This document shows, piece after piece, positions 8,727 through 17,194 of a stretch of 64,000 nt of DNA. Positions within the stretch are counted from its first letter, which is position 1; each line of letters starts with the position of its first letter. The DNA lies in the NCBI RefSeq assembly GCF_032460525.1, contig NZ_CP135963.1, positions 4,526,001 through 4,590,000 of the forward strand, given 5' to 3'. Origin of the DNA: Geodermatophilus sp. DSM 44513. Its GTDB lineage: Bacteria; Actinomycetota; Actinomycetes; Mycobacteriales; Geodermatophilaceae. The position numbers and the translations under genes were made by a program. Under the pieces are notes generated by a model that was not told the origin of the DNA, did no database searches, and was given only the letters and a program-made list of their open reading frames with translations.

Positions 8727-10463
8727 ATGCAGCTGTCCTCGGCCACCCCCGACGTGGCCACGCCGCGGGTGATGGGGTGCACGGCCGGGTTCCTCTACAC
8801 GGTCGGCGGCTGCGCCATCCTCGCGCTCGCGGCCGGGTCCGGCCCCGGCGTGACGGCGCTGTGGCTGGTGGGCACCCTGGCCGTGGCCTGCGGCGGCGTC
8901 CTGCTGTGGGCCGGTCGCCGGCTGCCGCACCCCGCCTTCCACGGCGTCGTCCTCGCCGGCACCGCCCTGATCAGCACCGCCGTGGCCCAGGCGCCCTCGG
9001 CGCAGGTCGCGCTGGCGGTCGCCGCCATCTACGCCTTCGTGGCGATCGGCAGCTTCCTGTTCTTCTCCTGGCGCCAGGCGCTGGTCCAACTGCTGGTCGT
9101 GCAGGCCGCGCAGTCCGCGGCGCTGCTGGGCCACCCGGGCACCGGCCCGGAGGCCGCCGTCGCCGTCGGCCTGGTGTGCGTCGGGGTGTCCCTGGTCGTC
9201 GGTGCGCTGGTGCAGCGGGCCTCCAGCGCCAGCCGCGACGGCCTGACCGGGCTGCTCAACCGGCACGGGTTCGACGTGGCCCTGGAGGCCGCCGCGGCCG
9301 CCGCCGTCCGCGGGTCCCGGCCACCGGCCGTGGCGCTGCTGGACCTCGACCGCTTCAAGGCGGTCAACGACGGCCAGGGACGCGCGGCCGGCGACCAGCT
9401 GCTGCGGTCGGTGGCCCTCGCCTGCCAGCAGACCCTGCCCGCCGGGGTGCTCGTGGCCCGGCTGGGCGGCGACGAGTTCGCGCTGCTGTTCCCCGGCGCC
9501 ACGGCGGCGGGCGCGCTGGCGCGTGTGGAGCAGGTCCGCGCCGCCCTGCAGGACTGCGAGCTCTCCGGCGGCGTGGCCCAGCACCTGCCCGGGGAGAGCG
9601 GCGCCGAGCTGCTGCGCCGCGCCGAGACCGCCCTGTACGCCGCCAAGGCCGCCGGCCGCGGGCGCGTCGAGGTCAGCGGTGCCGACGCCGACGACCTGGC
9701 CGTCGCCCTGTCGGCGGCCATCGACGACGGGGTCATCGCGGTGGCCTTCCAGCCCGTCCTGTCCCTGCCCGACCGGCAGCTGGTCGGCGTCGAGGCGCTG
9801 GCCCGCTGGTGGGACCCCGAACGCGGCGCGGTCCGCCCCGACGAGTTCATCCCGGTCGCGGAGCGCACCGGGCAGGTGCCGGCCCTCGGCCGCGCCGTCC
9901 TGACCGCGGCCTGCCGCCAGGTGCGCACGCTGCAGGACGCGGCCGGGCGCCCGCTGCTGCTCACCGTCAACGTCTCCGGCCGCGAGCTGGTCGTCCCCGG
10001 CTACAGCGACTCGGTGCTGCGCACCCTGGCCGAGACCGGGTGGCCGGCCGAGCGGCTGGTGCTGGAGGTGACCGAGAGCGTCGTCGACGCCTCCTCCGGC
10101 GTCGCGCTGGAGACCCTCGCCGAGCTGCGCGGGCACGGCATCGCCATCGCCATCGACGACTTCGGCACCGGGTACTCCTCGTTCAGCCGGCTGGACACGC
10201 TGCCCGCGGACTACCTGAAGCTGGACTCCACCTTCATCGCCACCACGACCAGCTCACCGCGGCGGGCCGGGATGCTGCAGGCGCTGCTCTCGCTCAGCCG
10301 CACCCTGGGGTTGACGGTCATCGCCGAGGGCGTGGAGACCGAGGCGCACGAGGCGCTGCTGGTGTCGCTGGGCTGCCCGCTGGTGCAGGGATACCTGTAC
10401 GACCCCCCGCGCCCGGTGGACGAGCTGGTCGCCGCCCTGCGCGCCCCCGCCGTGGCCGGCTGA
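8727..10463 (+). CDS. Multi-helix membrane GGDEF-EAL protein
   Basis: A 578-aa protein. Five or six hydrophobic helices (about 14-165) form an N-terminal membrane sensor without close resemblance to MASE domains I know. A GGDEF domain follows (motif at 247-251, RLGGDEF) and then an EAL domain (EAL at 356-358; EVTESV, AIDDFGTGYS, LKLDSTF and VIAEGVE intact). The RxxD inhibitory site is absent. ATG 8727 is preferred; an upstream GTG at 8631 would add 32 residues that read poorly. It is divergent from terC and convergent with the NAGGN operon. Confidence 0.86.
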   Translation: MQLSSATPDVATPRVMGCTAGFLYTVGGCAILALAAGSGPGVTALWLVGTLAVACGGVLLWAGRRLPHPAFHGVVLAGTALISTAVAQAPSAQVALAVAAIYAFVAIGSFLFFSWRQALVQLLVVQAAQSAALLGHPGTGPEAAVAVGLVCVGVSLVVGALVQRASSASRDGLTGLLNRHGFDVALEAAAAAAVRGSRPPAVALLDLDRFKAVNDGQGRAAGDQLLRSVALACQQTLPAGVLVARLGGDEFALLFPGATAAGALARVEQVRAALQDCELSGGVAQHLPGESGAELLRRAETALYAAKAAGRGRVEVSGADADDLAVALSAAIDDGVIAVAFQPVLSLPDRQLVGVEALARWWDPERGAVRPDEFIPVAERTGQVPALGRAVLTAACRQVRTLQDAAGRPLLLTVNVSGRELVVPGYSDSVLRTLAETGWPAERLVLEVTESVVDASSGVALETLAELRGHGIAIAIDDFGTGYSSFSRLDTLPADYLKLDSTFIATTTSSPRRAGMLQALLSLSRTLGLTVIAEGVETEAHEALLVSLGCPLVQGYLYDPPRPVDELVAALRAPAVAG

Positions 10464-10488
10464 GCCCGCGCGGTCGGCCCTGGCGGCG

Positions 10489-12249
10489 TCAGCGGCGGCG
10501 GGTCTCGGGGAACAGCAGGTCCACGAAGCGTTCCACCGTCGGCTGCGGCTCGTGGTTGGCCAGCCCGGGCCGCTCGTTGGCCTCGATGAACACGTGCTCG
10601 GGACCGATCGGACCGGACGCACCGACGTCGGGCACCAAGAAGTCCAGCCCGGTCACCGGGATGCCGATGGCCCGGCTGGCCCGGACGGCGGCCTGCGCGA
10701 CCTGGGGGTGCAGCCGGTCGGTGACGTCCTCGATCGTCCCGCCGGTGTGCAGGTTCGCCGTCCGCCGCACCCGGATCCGCTCCCCCGCGGGCGGGACGTC
10801 GTCCATGGCGTAGCCGGCCTCCGCCACCACCTCGGTGGTCGCGGCGTCCAGCGGGATGCGCGACTCCCCCCCGGTGGCGCGCTCGCGCCGGCGGCTGGTG
10901 ACCTCGACCAGCTCGGTGACCGGGCTGCGGCCGTCACCGACGACCTCGGCCGGACGGCGCACCGCGGCGGCCACCACCTCGTGGTCGATGACGACGACCC
11001 GCAGGTCCTCGCCGGCCACCAGCTCCTCCACCAGGACGTCGGGACAGAACTGGGTAGCCAGCGCCACCGCCCGCTCCAGGGCCTCCGCCGAGGCCACGCC
11101 CACCGTGATGCCCTTGCCCTGCTCGCCGCGGGCGGGCTTGACGACCACCTCGCCGCACTCGGCCAGGAGGGCACGGGCGGCGACCAGGTCGCCGTCGCCG
11201 GCGGCCGCCCCGCGGGGGACGCGGACGCCGGCCCGCTCCATGATCCGCCGGGTGACCCGCTTGTCGTCGCAGCGGCTCATGGCCACCGCGCTGGTGAACT
11301 CCGAGAGCGACTCCCGGGTGAGGACGGTGCGCCCGCCCAGCGCCAGCCGCATCTCCCCCCACCCGGGGTCGGTCACCTCGACCCGGACGCCGCGCCGCAG
11401 CGCCTCCTCGGCGATGATCCGCGCGTAGGGGTTGAGGTCCTCCAGGCCCGGCGGCCGGGCGGCGAACAGCGGGGTGTTGATCGGGTTCTTCCGCTTGACG
11501 CACACCGCCGGGGTCCGGTGGAAGCCGAGCTTGCGGTAGAGCGCGATCGCGCCGGTGTTGTCGTGCATGACCGAGAGGTCCAGGTAGGCGCGGCCGCGGC
11601 CGACGTAGCGCTCGGCCAGCACGCGCACGAGCGCCTCGCCGGTCCCGGGTGGGGCGTCCTGGGCGTGCACCGCCAGGCACCACAGGCTGGCGCCGCCCTC
11701 CGGGTCGCCGAAGGCCAGCACGTGGTCCACGCCGGTGACCGTGCCGACGACCGCCCCGGTCCGCCGGTCCTCGGCGACCAGGTAGGTGAAGCAGCGGGTG
11801 CGGTGGTTGGCCCACATGGTCGCGGGGTCGCCGGTGACCATGCCGTTGCGCAGGTAGATTCCGTTGATCTGCTCCATCTCGGCCAGCGAGGTGACCGTGC
11901 GGACGAACACCCCGCGGATCAGGTCCGTGCGCGGCCGGTAGCGGTGCAGGTCCAGGCGGTAGGTGTAGCTGGGGTCGATGAACAGCTCGTCGGGCGCCAT
12001 GCCGACCAGGACGTGCGGGTCGCGCGGGTAGATGCAGATGTCGCGCTGGCCGCTCTCCTCCGAGCGCAGCGCCGTCACGATGCCGTCCAGGGCGGCGAAC
12101 GTCTGCCCGAAGACCAGCCGGCCCCAGGCCAGGTCCAGGACGACGTCGGCGTCCATCCCCTGCCGCTGGTGCTCCGACAGCTGCTGCCACGGCCGGCTGG
12201 TGGGCACCGGCGCGTGCCGGCGGTGCCCGGCGATCCGGGGCACCGTCAC
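10489..12249 (-). CDS. ngg: N-acetylglutaminylglutamine synthetase (GNAT + ATP-grasp)
   Basis: A 586-aa two-domain enzyme. An N-terminal acetyltransferase (about 100-260; GVDHVLAFGDPEGGASLWCL and VMHDNTGAIALYRKLGF) is fused to an ATP-grasp ligase (about 290-580; KPARGEQGKGI, VEELVAGEDLRVVVI, EANERPGLANH). This is the architecture of the enzyme that acetylates and joins two glutamines to make N-acetylglutaminylglutamine. The GTG start overlaps the amidotransferase stop by 4 nt (12246-12249). Its partner amidates the dipeptide, giving the osmolyte NAGGN. The role is inferred from domain pairing and gene order. Confidence 0.88.
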   Translation of the reverse strand: MTVPRIAGHRRHAPVPTSRPWQQLSEHQRQGMDADVVLDLAWGRLVFGQTFAALDGIVTALRSEESGQRDICIYPRDPHVLVGMAPDELFIDPSYTYRLDLHRYRPRTDLIRGVFVRTVTSLAEMEQINGIYLRNGMVTGDPATMWANHRTRCFTYLVAEDRRTGAVVGTVTGVDHVLAFGDPEGGASLWCLAVHAQDAPPGTGEALVRVLAERYVGRGRAYLDLSVMHDNTGAIALYRKLGFHRTPAVCVKRKNPINTPLFAARPPGLEDLNPYARIIAEEALRRGVRVEVTDPGWGEMRLALGGRTVLTRESLSEFTSAVAMSRCDDKRVTRRIMERAGVRVPRGAAAGDGDLVAARALLAECGEVVVKPARGEQGKGITVGVASAEALERAVALATQFCPDVLVEELVAGEDLRVVVIDHEVVAAAVRRPAEVVGDGRSPVTELVEVTSRRRERATGGESRIPLDAATTEVVAEAGYAMDDVPPAGERIRVRRTANLHTGGTIEDVTDRLHPQVAQAAVRASRAIGIPVTGLDFLVPDVGASGPIGPEHVFIEANERPGLANHEPQPTVERFVDLLFPETRRR

Positions 12250-14027
12250 ACCCCGTGGGTCTGCAGCCAGAGCTCCAGCAGGCCCAGCTGCCACAGCTGG
12301 TTGCCACGCAGGGGCGTGAGCTTCCCGTTGGGGTCGGCCAGCAGCGCGTCGACGTACTCGGGGCGGAACAGCCCGCGGTCACGGGCGGTGTCCCCGGTGA
12401 GCGCGTCGCGCACCAGGTCGAGCACCTTGCCCTCGAGGTGGGTGATCGCCGGGACCGGAAAGTAGCCCTTGGGCCGGTCGATGACCTCCGGCGGGATGAT
12501 CCGCCGTCCGATCGCCTTGAGCACGCCCTTGCCGCCGTCGGCCAGCTTCAGCTCCGGCGGGCAGGCGGCGGCCAGCTCCACCAGGTCGTGGTCGAGGAAC
12601 GGCACCCGGGCCTCCAGGCCCCAGGCCATGGACATGTTGTCCACCCGCTTGACCGGGTCGTCGACCAGCATCACCTCGCTGTCCAGGCGCAGCGCGGCGT
12701 CCACGGCGGTCTCCGCGTGCGGCGCGGACATGTGCTCGCGCACGAACTCCAGGCTCGGGTCGCCGGCCACGGCGTACCGGTCGGCGACCAACCGGGCCGT
12801 GTCGGCGGCGTCCCGGTCGAAGAAGGCCCGCGCGTAGCGCTCGACCGCCCGGTCGCGGCCGACGCCGGCCAGCGGCGGGTACCAGTGGTAGCCGGCGAAC
12901 ACCTCGTCGGCGCCCTGCCCGGACTGCACCACCCGGATGGACTGGCTGACCCGCTCGGACAGCAGGTCGAAGGCGACCACGTCGTGGCTGACCATCGGCT
13001 CGGCCATCGCGCCGATGGCGTGACCGAGGGCCGCGGCGAGCTCGTCACCGGCCACCCGGATGCGGTGGTGGTCGGTGCCGAAGCGCTCGGCGACGACGTC
13101 GGAGTAGACGAACTCGTCGCCCTCGCGCCCCGCCACGGCCTCGAAGCCGATCGAGTAGGTGGCCAGGCCGGTCTGCCCCTCCTGGGCGAGCAGGCCGACG
13201 ATGAGGCTGGAGTCCAGGCCGCCGGAGAGCAGCACCCCGACCGGGATGTCGGCGACCAGCCGGCGGCGGACGGCGACCCGCAGCGCCTCCTCGATCGCGT
13301 CCTCCCAGTCCCGGGCCGACCAGCCGGCGTGCTCGGCACGGCGCTCGTAGCGGGCCTCCCAGTAGCGGTGCTCGCGGGACGTGCCGTCGGCCTCGACCAC
13401 CCGCACGGTGGCCGGGGGCAGCTTGCGGACGCCGGCGAGGATCGTCCGCGGCGCGGGGACGACGGCGTGCCAGGTGAGGTAGTGGTGCAGCGCCACCGGG
13501 TCGATGGCGGTGTCGACGTCGCCGGCCTGCACCAGCGCCGGCAGCGAGCTGGCGAACCGCAGCCGGCCGGGGGTCTCGGCCAGGTACAGCGGCTTGATGC
13601 CCAGCCGGTCGCGGGCCAGCACCGTGCGGCCGGTGTCCCGCTCAGTGATGACGAAGGCGAACATGCCGTGCAGGTGGGAGACGACGTCGGTGCCCCAGTG
13701 GTGGTAGCCCTTGAGGATCACCTCGGTGTCGCTGGTGGAGAAGAACCGGTACCCGTGCCCCTCCAGCTCGGCGCGCAGCTCCTGGTAGTCGTAGATGCAG
13801 CCGTTGAAGACCGCGGTCAGGCCCAGCTCGTTGTCGACCATCGGCTGGCTGCCCGCGGGGGACAGGTCGATGACCGACAGCCGCCGGTGCCCGAAGGCCA
13901 CCCGACCGTTGCTCCAGGCGCCCTGACCGTCCGGCCCGCGGGGGACCAGGCACTCGACCATCCGCGCCACGGCGGTGGTGTCGGCCAGGGAGCCGTCGAA
14001 CCGGATCTCACCGGAGAGGCCGCACAT
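12246..14027 (-). CDS. asnO: N-acetylglutaminylglutamine amidotransferase (AsnB-type)
   Basis: A 593-aa class II glutamine amidotransferase. Cys2 after the initiator Met is the glutaminase nucleophile (MCGLSGEIR). The N-terminal Ntn domain shows PRGPDGQG and HRRLSVIDLSPAGSQPM. The synthetase domain carries the PP-loop SGGLDSSLIVGLL. The start is fixed by the required Cys2; longer in-frame extensions are not plausible. It is coupled to ngg by a 4-nt overlap. Without the ngg partner it would be called a generic asparagine synthase, but the pair marks NAGGN dipeptide amidation. Confidence 0.9.
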   Translation of the reverse strand: MCGLSGEIRFDGSLADTTAVARMVECLVPRGPDGQGAWSNGRVAFGHRRLSVIDLSPAGSQPMVDNELGLTAVFNGCIYDYQELRAELEGHGYRFFSTSDTEVILKGYHHWGTDVVSHLHGMFAFVITERDTGRTVLARDRLGIKPLYLAETPGRLRFASSLPALVQAGDVDTAIDPVALHHYLTWHAVVPAPRTILAGVRKLPPATVRVVEADGTSREHRYWEARYERRAEHAGWSARDWEDAIEEALRVAVRRRLVADIPVGVLLSGGLDSSLIVGLLAQEGQTGLATYSIGFEAVAGREGDEFVYSDVVAERFGTDHHRIRVAGDELAAALGHAIGAMAEPMVSHDVVAFDLLSERVSQSIRVVQSGQGADEVFAGYHWYPPLAGVGRDRAVERYARAFFDRDAADTARLVADRYAVAGDPSLEFVREHMSAPHAETAVDAALRLDSEVMLVDDPVKRVDNMSMAWGLEARVPFLDHDLVELAAACPPELKLADGGKGVLKAIGRRIIPPEVIDRPKGYFPVPAITHLEGKVLDLVRDALTGDTARDRGLFRPEYVDALLADPNGKLTPLRGNQLWQLGLLELWLQTHGV

Positions 14028-14102
14028 GGTGTCGATCCAACCCCACCCTGCGTACCGGCGCGAGCGGCCCGCGCGGACGTCACGTCGACGCAACACGGCC
14101 GC

Positions 14103-14116
14103 GTTCCACGTGGAAC
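14103..14116. promoter_or_regulatory. parS-like palindrome, site 1
   Basis: GTTCCACGTGGAAC is a perfect 14-bp palindrome that differs from the widely conserved ParB site GTTTCACGTGAAAC by one symmetric pair. It is intergenic, between asnO and the MDR gene. Confidence 0.65.
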
Positions 14117-14170
14117 AGGTCACCCGGGGGTGCGGCCTCCCGCGCGCGACCGGCCCCGCCCCCGTCGCCT

Positions 14171-14182
14171 TTATCGCGATAA
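14171..14182. promoter_or_regulatory. TTATCGCGATAA palindrome over a divergent promoter
   Basis: A perfect 12-bp palindrome in a small A+T-rich island between the divergent asnO and quinone-reductase genes. It contains GATAAT, which resembles a -10 box for the plus strand. It may be a regulator site for either gene. The rest of 14028-14308 shows nothing else I can name apart from the parS-like site. Confidence 0.4.
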
Positions 14183-14308
14183 TGGCCACCCCCAGGGGGT
14201 CTCCCGCGCGCGGGGCCGGGTGCCGTCGAGTCGCCGTCCGGTGGGCGCGGGGCCAGGGTGGGGCGGCGGTCCGTGGCGGGCACGGACCCAGGGACGGCGG
14301 GAGACGAC

Positions 14309-15265
14309 GTGCAGGCGGTGCTCCACGAGCGGCCGGGTGGGCCCGAGGTGCTCACGGTCGGCGACGTGCCCGACCCCGAGCCCGGCGGCGGGCAGGTGCT
14401 GGTCGACGTGGCGGCGGTGGGGGTCAACTTCCGGGACGTCTACGAGCGCGAGGGCCGCCCGCCCTACAGCGGCGGTGACTTCCCCTCCGTCCTCGGCGCG
14501 GAGGGCGCGGGCACCGTCGTCGGCACCGGCGAGCGGGTCGCCTGGCTCGACGTCGCCGGCAGCTACGCCGCCCGGGTCGCCGCGCACCGGGACGCGCTCG
14601 TCCCGGTGCCCGACGGCGTCCCGCTGGACGTGGCCGCCGCGGTCATGCTCCAGGGCTGCACGGCGCAGTACCTGGTCGGCGACTCCCACCCCGTGGCCGA
14701 GGGTGACTGGGTGGTCGTGCACAGCGCGGCCGGCGGCGTCGGGCTGCTGCTCACCCAGCTGGTGCGCGCCCGTGGCGGGCACGTGCTGGCCACGGTGTCC
14801 ACCGAGGACAAGGCCGCGCTGGCCCGGGAGGCCGGCGCCGACGACGTGGTCGTCGGGTACGACGGCTTCGCCGAGCGGGTGCGCGAGCTGTCCGGGGGCG
14901 AGGGCGCCGCGGCCGTCTACGACGGCGTGGGCCGGACGACGTTCGCCGCCGGGTTGACCGCGCTGCGGCCCACCGGCCGGATGATCGTCTACGGCGCCGC
15001 GAGCGGGCAGCCGGAGCCGCTGGAGGTGCAGTCCCTCGCCGGGCACGGCTCGCTGTACGTGCAGCGGCCCACCCTCAAGACCTACACGCGCACCCCGGAG
15101 ATGCTGCGCGAGCGGGCCGGCGCCGTCCTGGACCTGGTGGCCGCCGGGCGGCTGGACGTGCGCATCGGCGGCCGGTACCCGCTGGCCGAGGCCCGCCGGG
15201 CGCACGAGGACCTCGAGGGACGCCGGACCACGGGCAAGCTGCTGCTGGAGCCGTCGGCGTCCTGA
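14309..15265 (+). CDS. Zinc-free MDR quinone oxidoreductase (QOR family)
   Basis: A 318-aa medium-chain reductase, predicted to reduce quinones or enones with NADPH. N-terminal GroES-like domain shows GVNFRDVYEREG; the nucleotide-binding fold carries VVVHSAAGGVGLLLTQL (about 145-160). Zinc-ligand cysteines and the structural zinc lobe are missing, which separates QOR from alcohol dehydrogenases. GTG 14309 follows GGGAG at a normal distance; an upstream start at 14258 would add 17 unlikely residues. It stands alone with its own promoter region. Confidence 0.87.
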   Translation: MQAVLHERPGGPEVLTVGDVPDPEPGGGQVLVDVAAVGVNFRDVYEREGRPPYSGGDFPSVLGAEGAGTVVGTGERVAWLDVAGSYAARVAAHRDALVPVPDGVPLDVAAAVMLQGCTAQYLVGDSHPVAEGDWVVVHSAAGGVGLLLTQLVRARGGHVLATVSTEDKAALAREAGADDVVVGYDGFAERVRELSGGEGAAAVYDGVGRTTFAAGLTALRPTGRMIVYGAASGQPEPLEVQSLAGHGSLYVQRPTLKTYTRTPEMLRERAGAVLDLVAAGRLDVRIGGRYPLAEARRAHEDLEGRRTTGKLLLEPSAS

Positions 15266-15278
15266 GGAGGCGCCTGCC

Positions 15279-15392
15279 TCACAGGAGCAGGTGCAGCCGC
15301 AGGGCGTCGTCCAGGGCCGCCGTCGCGGCCGGTGGGACGTGGCCCAGGACGGGTCCGAGCCGGTCCACGGACACGGCCGGCGGTCGCTCCGA
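15279..15392 (-). pseudogene. C-terminal remnant of a MazF/PemK-type toxin
   Basis: On the minus strand one frame reads ERPPAVSVDRLG, then GHVPPAATAALDDALRLHL, then a TGA at 15279-15281. This resembles the final about 35 residues of actinobacterial MazF endoribonucleases (a DRLG motif followed by a terminal helix ending in LRLHL). An in-frame stop (15393-15395) directly precedes it and no N-terminal domain or antitoxin is present. It is too short to be functional and is likely a decayed gene. The rest of 15266-15513 holds nothing recognisable. Confidence 0.42.
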
Positions 15393-15513
15393 TCAGTCCC
15401 ACGCGGGATCCGCGCCGCGTCCCCCGCGCCGGGCACAGGGCCCCGGCCGGCCTGCGCCCGGCACGCGGGAGGATGGCGGCCGTGCCCGACACCACCGCCA
15501 CGGGGTCCACCCG

Positions 15514-15879
15514 GTGACCGCCGCCCTGGTGGTCGCGGTGACGGTGACGGCGGTGCTGCTCACGCTGGCCGGGATCGCCTCGACCCTCGCCCGCCGGCGC
15601 ATCGGCCTGCTGCACCTGGTCGGCGCCGCACTGCTCGAGGTCCTGCTGCTGGTGCAGGCGGTCGTGGCCGTCGTCCGGCTGGCGCAGGGGGAGACCCCGG
15701 CCGACACGCCCACCTTCCTCGGCTACCTGGCCGGCGCCGTGCTGCTGCCGATCGCGGGGGCGCTGTGGGCGCGCACCGAGCCGACCCGCTGGGCGGGCAC
15801 GGTGCTGGCGGTGGCCGCCGGGACGGTCGGCGTGATGGTGTGGCGGCTGCAGCAGCTGTGGGAGGCGACGGGTGGCTGA
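15514..15879 (+). CDS. Small four-helix membrane protein, unknown function
   Basis: A 121-aa protein with four predicted membrane helices (about 2-22, 28-52, 67-84, 92-110). The helix 2 segment reads IGLLHLVGAALLEVLLLVQ. No catalytic motif is seen and I do not recognise the family beyond generic actinobacterial membrane proteins. Its 3' end overlaps the next gene by 8 bp, so the two are probably co-translated partners. Confidence 0.7.
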   Translation: MTAALVVAVTVTAVLLTLAGIASTLARRRIGLLHLVGAALLEVLLLVQAVVAVVRLAQGETPADTPTFLGYLAGAVLLPIAGALWARTEPTRWAGTVLAVAAGTVGVMVWRLQQLWEATGG

Positions 15880-16279
15880 CCGGGCGGGGACCACCGGACC
15901 CGGTCGGGTGCTGGTCGCGGTGTACGGCGTGTTCGCGCTGGCCGCCGGGGCGCGGGCCGTCGTCCAGCTGTCCACCCGGTTCGCCGATGCGCCGGTCGCC
16001 TACCTGCTGTCCGCGCTCGCCGCGGCCGTGTACGTCGTCGCCACCGTGGCCCTGGCCCGCGGCGGCCGGCGCACCGCGCTCGTCGCGATCGGCGTCGAGC
16101 TGGCCGGCGTCCTCGTCGTCGGCACGCTGTCGCTGCTGGAGCCGGCCGCGTTCCCCGACGAGACGGTGTGGTCGGCCTACGGCCGCGGCTACCTGTTCGT
16201 CCCGCTGGTGCTGCCCGTGCTCGGGCTGCTCTACCTGCGGCGCACCGCCCGGCGACGTCCTGGAACGGCCCCGTCGTAG
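15872..16279 (+). CDS. Small four-helix integral membrane protein, unknown function
   Basis: A 135-aa protein with four predicted helices (about 12-33, 41-62, 67-85, 103-122) and a basic C-terminal tail (RRTARRRPG). It starts with GTG inside the end of the previous gene (8-bp overlap), so both belong to one transcript. Actinobacteria often carry such genes in pairs. No motif allows a functional call. Confidence 0.7.
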   Translation: MADRAGTTGPGRVLVAVYGVFALAAGARAVVQLSTRFADAPVAYLLSALAAAVYVVATVALARGGRRTALVAIGVELAGVLVVGTLSLLEPAAFPDETVWSAYGRGYLFVPLVLPVLGLLYLRRTARRRPGTAPS

Positions 16280-16324
16280 GGGCCCGCCGCGAGCCTGCGA
16301 GCGGTGGGGGACGACGGGGTCCTT

Positions 16325-17029
16325 CTAGAAGTCCCCGCCGCCGAAGTCCCCGCCGCCGAAGTCCCCGCCGCCGAAGTCCCCGCCGCCGAGGTCCCCGCTC
16401 GGGTCGGCGCCGCCGGCGAGGTCACCACCGGGGTCGCCGCCGGCGTCCTCGTTGCCCTGGGCGTAGGCCTCCTCGTCCCCACCGCCGAACAGCCCGCTGT
16501 CGCCGATGCCGCTGTCGAACAGCGCGTCCGCGACCGCCGTGCCGACCACCAGCCCCCCGACGGTGCCGAGGAGGCTGGCACCGACCATGCTGCCGAAGCC
16601 GGGACCGCTGCGGCCGTAGCCGCCGTGGCCACCCCCGTACCCGCCGTAGCCACCGCCCCCGCCGGGGCCGAAGGCCCGCTCCAGCGTGCCGGGCTGGCGC
16701 ACCTCGGCGCGGGTCGCGGCACGGGCGAGGGTGTGCGGGTCGTCGGAGCGCGGCCGCTCGGACGCGGGCACCGCGGCCGCCAGCTGCACCAGCACCTCCT
16801 GGCGCTGCTGCGGGGTGAGCTGTGCGAAGGCCTCGGCGTGCGCCTCCTCGATCTTGTCCGGTGGTGCGGTCCGCAGCAGGTAGCGGTAGCGCTCGACCGC
16901 CTGCTGGTCGGCGGGGGCACCCCCCTGCGGCTGCTGGTGACCGCCGTACGACGGCGCGGTGCGCTGGTAGCCGTCGTACTGGTCGTGGGTGGGTCGGCCG
17001 CGCCCGAAGAGCCGGTCGAGCAGTCCCAT
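16325..17029 (-). CDS. Uncharacterised glycine-rich protein with C-terminal GGGDF repeats
   Basis: A 234-aa protein starting MGLLDRLFGRGR. The middle part (about 40-110) is a conserved-looking helical region (RYLLRTAPPDKIEEAHAEAF, LTPQQRQEVL). Then come a Gly/Tyr-rich linker, a hydrophobic stretch (MVGASLLGTVGGLVVGTAVADALF, about 150-173), and an acidic Gly/Asp tail ending in four GGGDF units. Homologues in actinobacteria are often called hypothetical or loosely cation-transporting ATPase, which nothing here supports. ATG 17029 has GGGAGA upstream. It could be a membrane-associated protein with a disordered tail. Confidence 0.72.
   Translation of the reverse strand: MGLLDRLFGRGRPTHDQYDGYQRTAPSYGGHQQPQGGAPADQQAVERYRYLLRTAPPDKIEEAHAEAFAQLTPQQRQEVLVQLAAAVPASERPRSDDPHTLARAATRAEVRQPGTLERAFGPGGGGGYGGYGGGHGGYGRSGPGFGSMVGASLLGTVGGLVVGTAVADALFDSGIGDSGLFGGGDEEAYAQGNEDAGGDPGGDLAGGADPSGDLGGGDFGGGDFGGGDFGGGDF
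16328..16387 (-). repeat. Four perfect 15-bp tandem repeats encoding GGGDF
   Basis: GAAGTCCCCGCCGCC occurs four times head to tail on the plus strand, with a diverged fifth unit after it. Read on the minus strand it encodes the GGGDF repeats at the end of the glycine-rich protein. Perfect identity between units suggests recent slippage or conversion. Confidence 0.95.
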
Positions 17030-17178
17030 GGCGATCGTCTCCCTCCGGTCCGGGAACGGTGTGCTCCCGTGGTGGGGTTCCCCCCGCGGGGCGCGCCACA
17101 CCTGCCCCGGCGCGCCCGCTGGTCCGCCTCCTGCACGCGCGTCACCCGGCGGCCGCCCCCCGCGGCCGCCGGGCGGGT

Positions 17179-17194
17179 TAGGGTCGTCGTCGTG
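17179..17194 (+). promoter_or_regulatory. Leaderless promoter of the LOV-SpoIIE gene
   Basis: TAGGGT (17179-17184) is a TANNNT -10 box followed by exactly 7 nt and the GTG start. Transcription should begin at or next to the start codon, so no ribosome site is needed. Confidence 0.6.

Noticed and set aside
7407-10136. 909-codon minus-strand frame joining TerC to an extra N-terminus
   Set aside because: Only the TerC part (start 8456 with a good ribosome site) is protein-like; the rest is the complement of the GGDEF-EAL gene.
15481-15517. Short leader peptide frame ending in TGA over the GTG of the membrane protein gene
   Set aside because: Only about 11-15 codons, no good ribosome site, and no features of a regulatory leader peptide.
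16328-16387. CRISPR-like short repeats
   Set aside because: The four units are contiguous with no spacers and encode GGGDF in frame.
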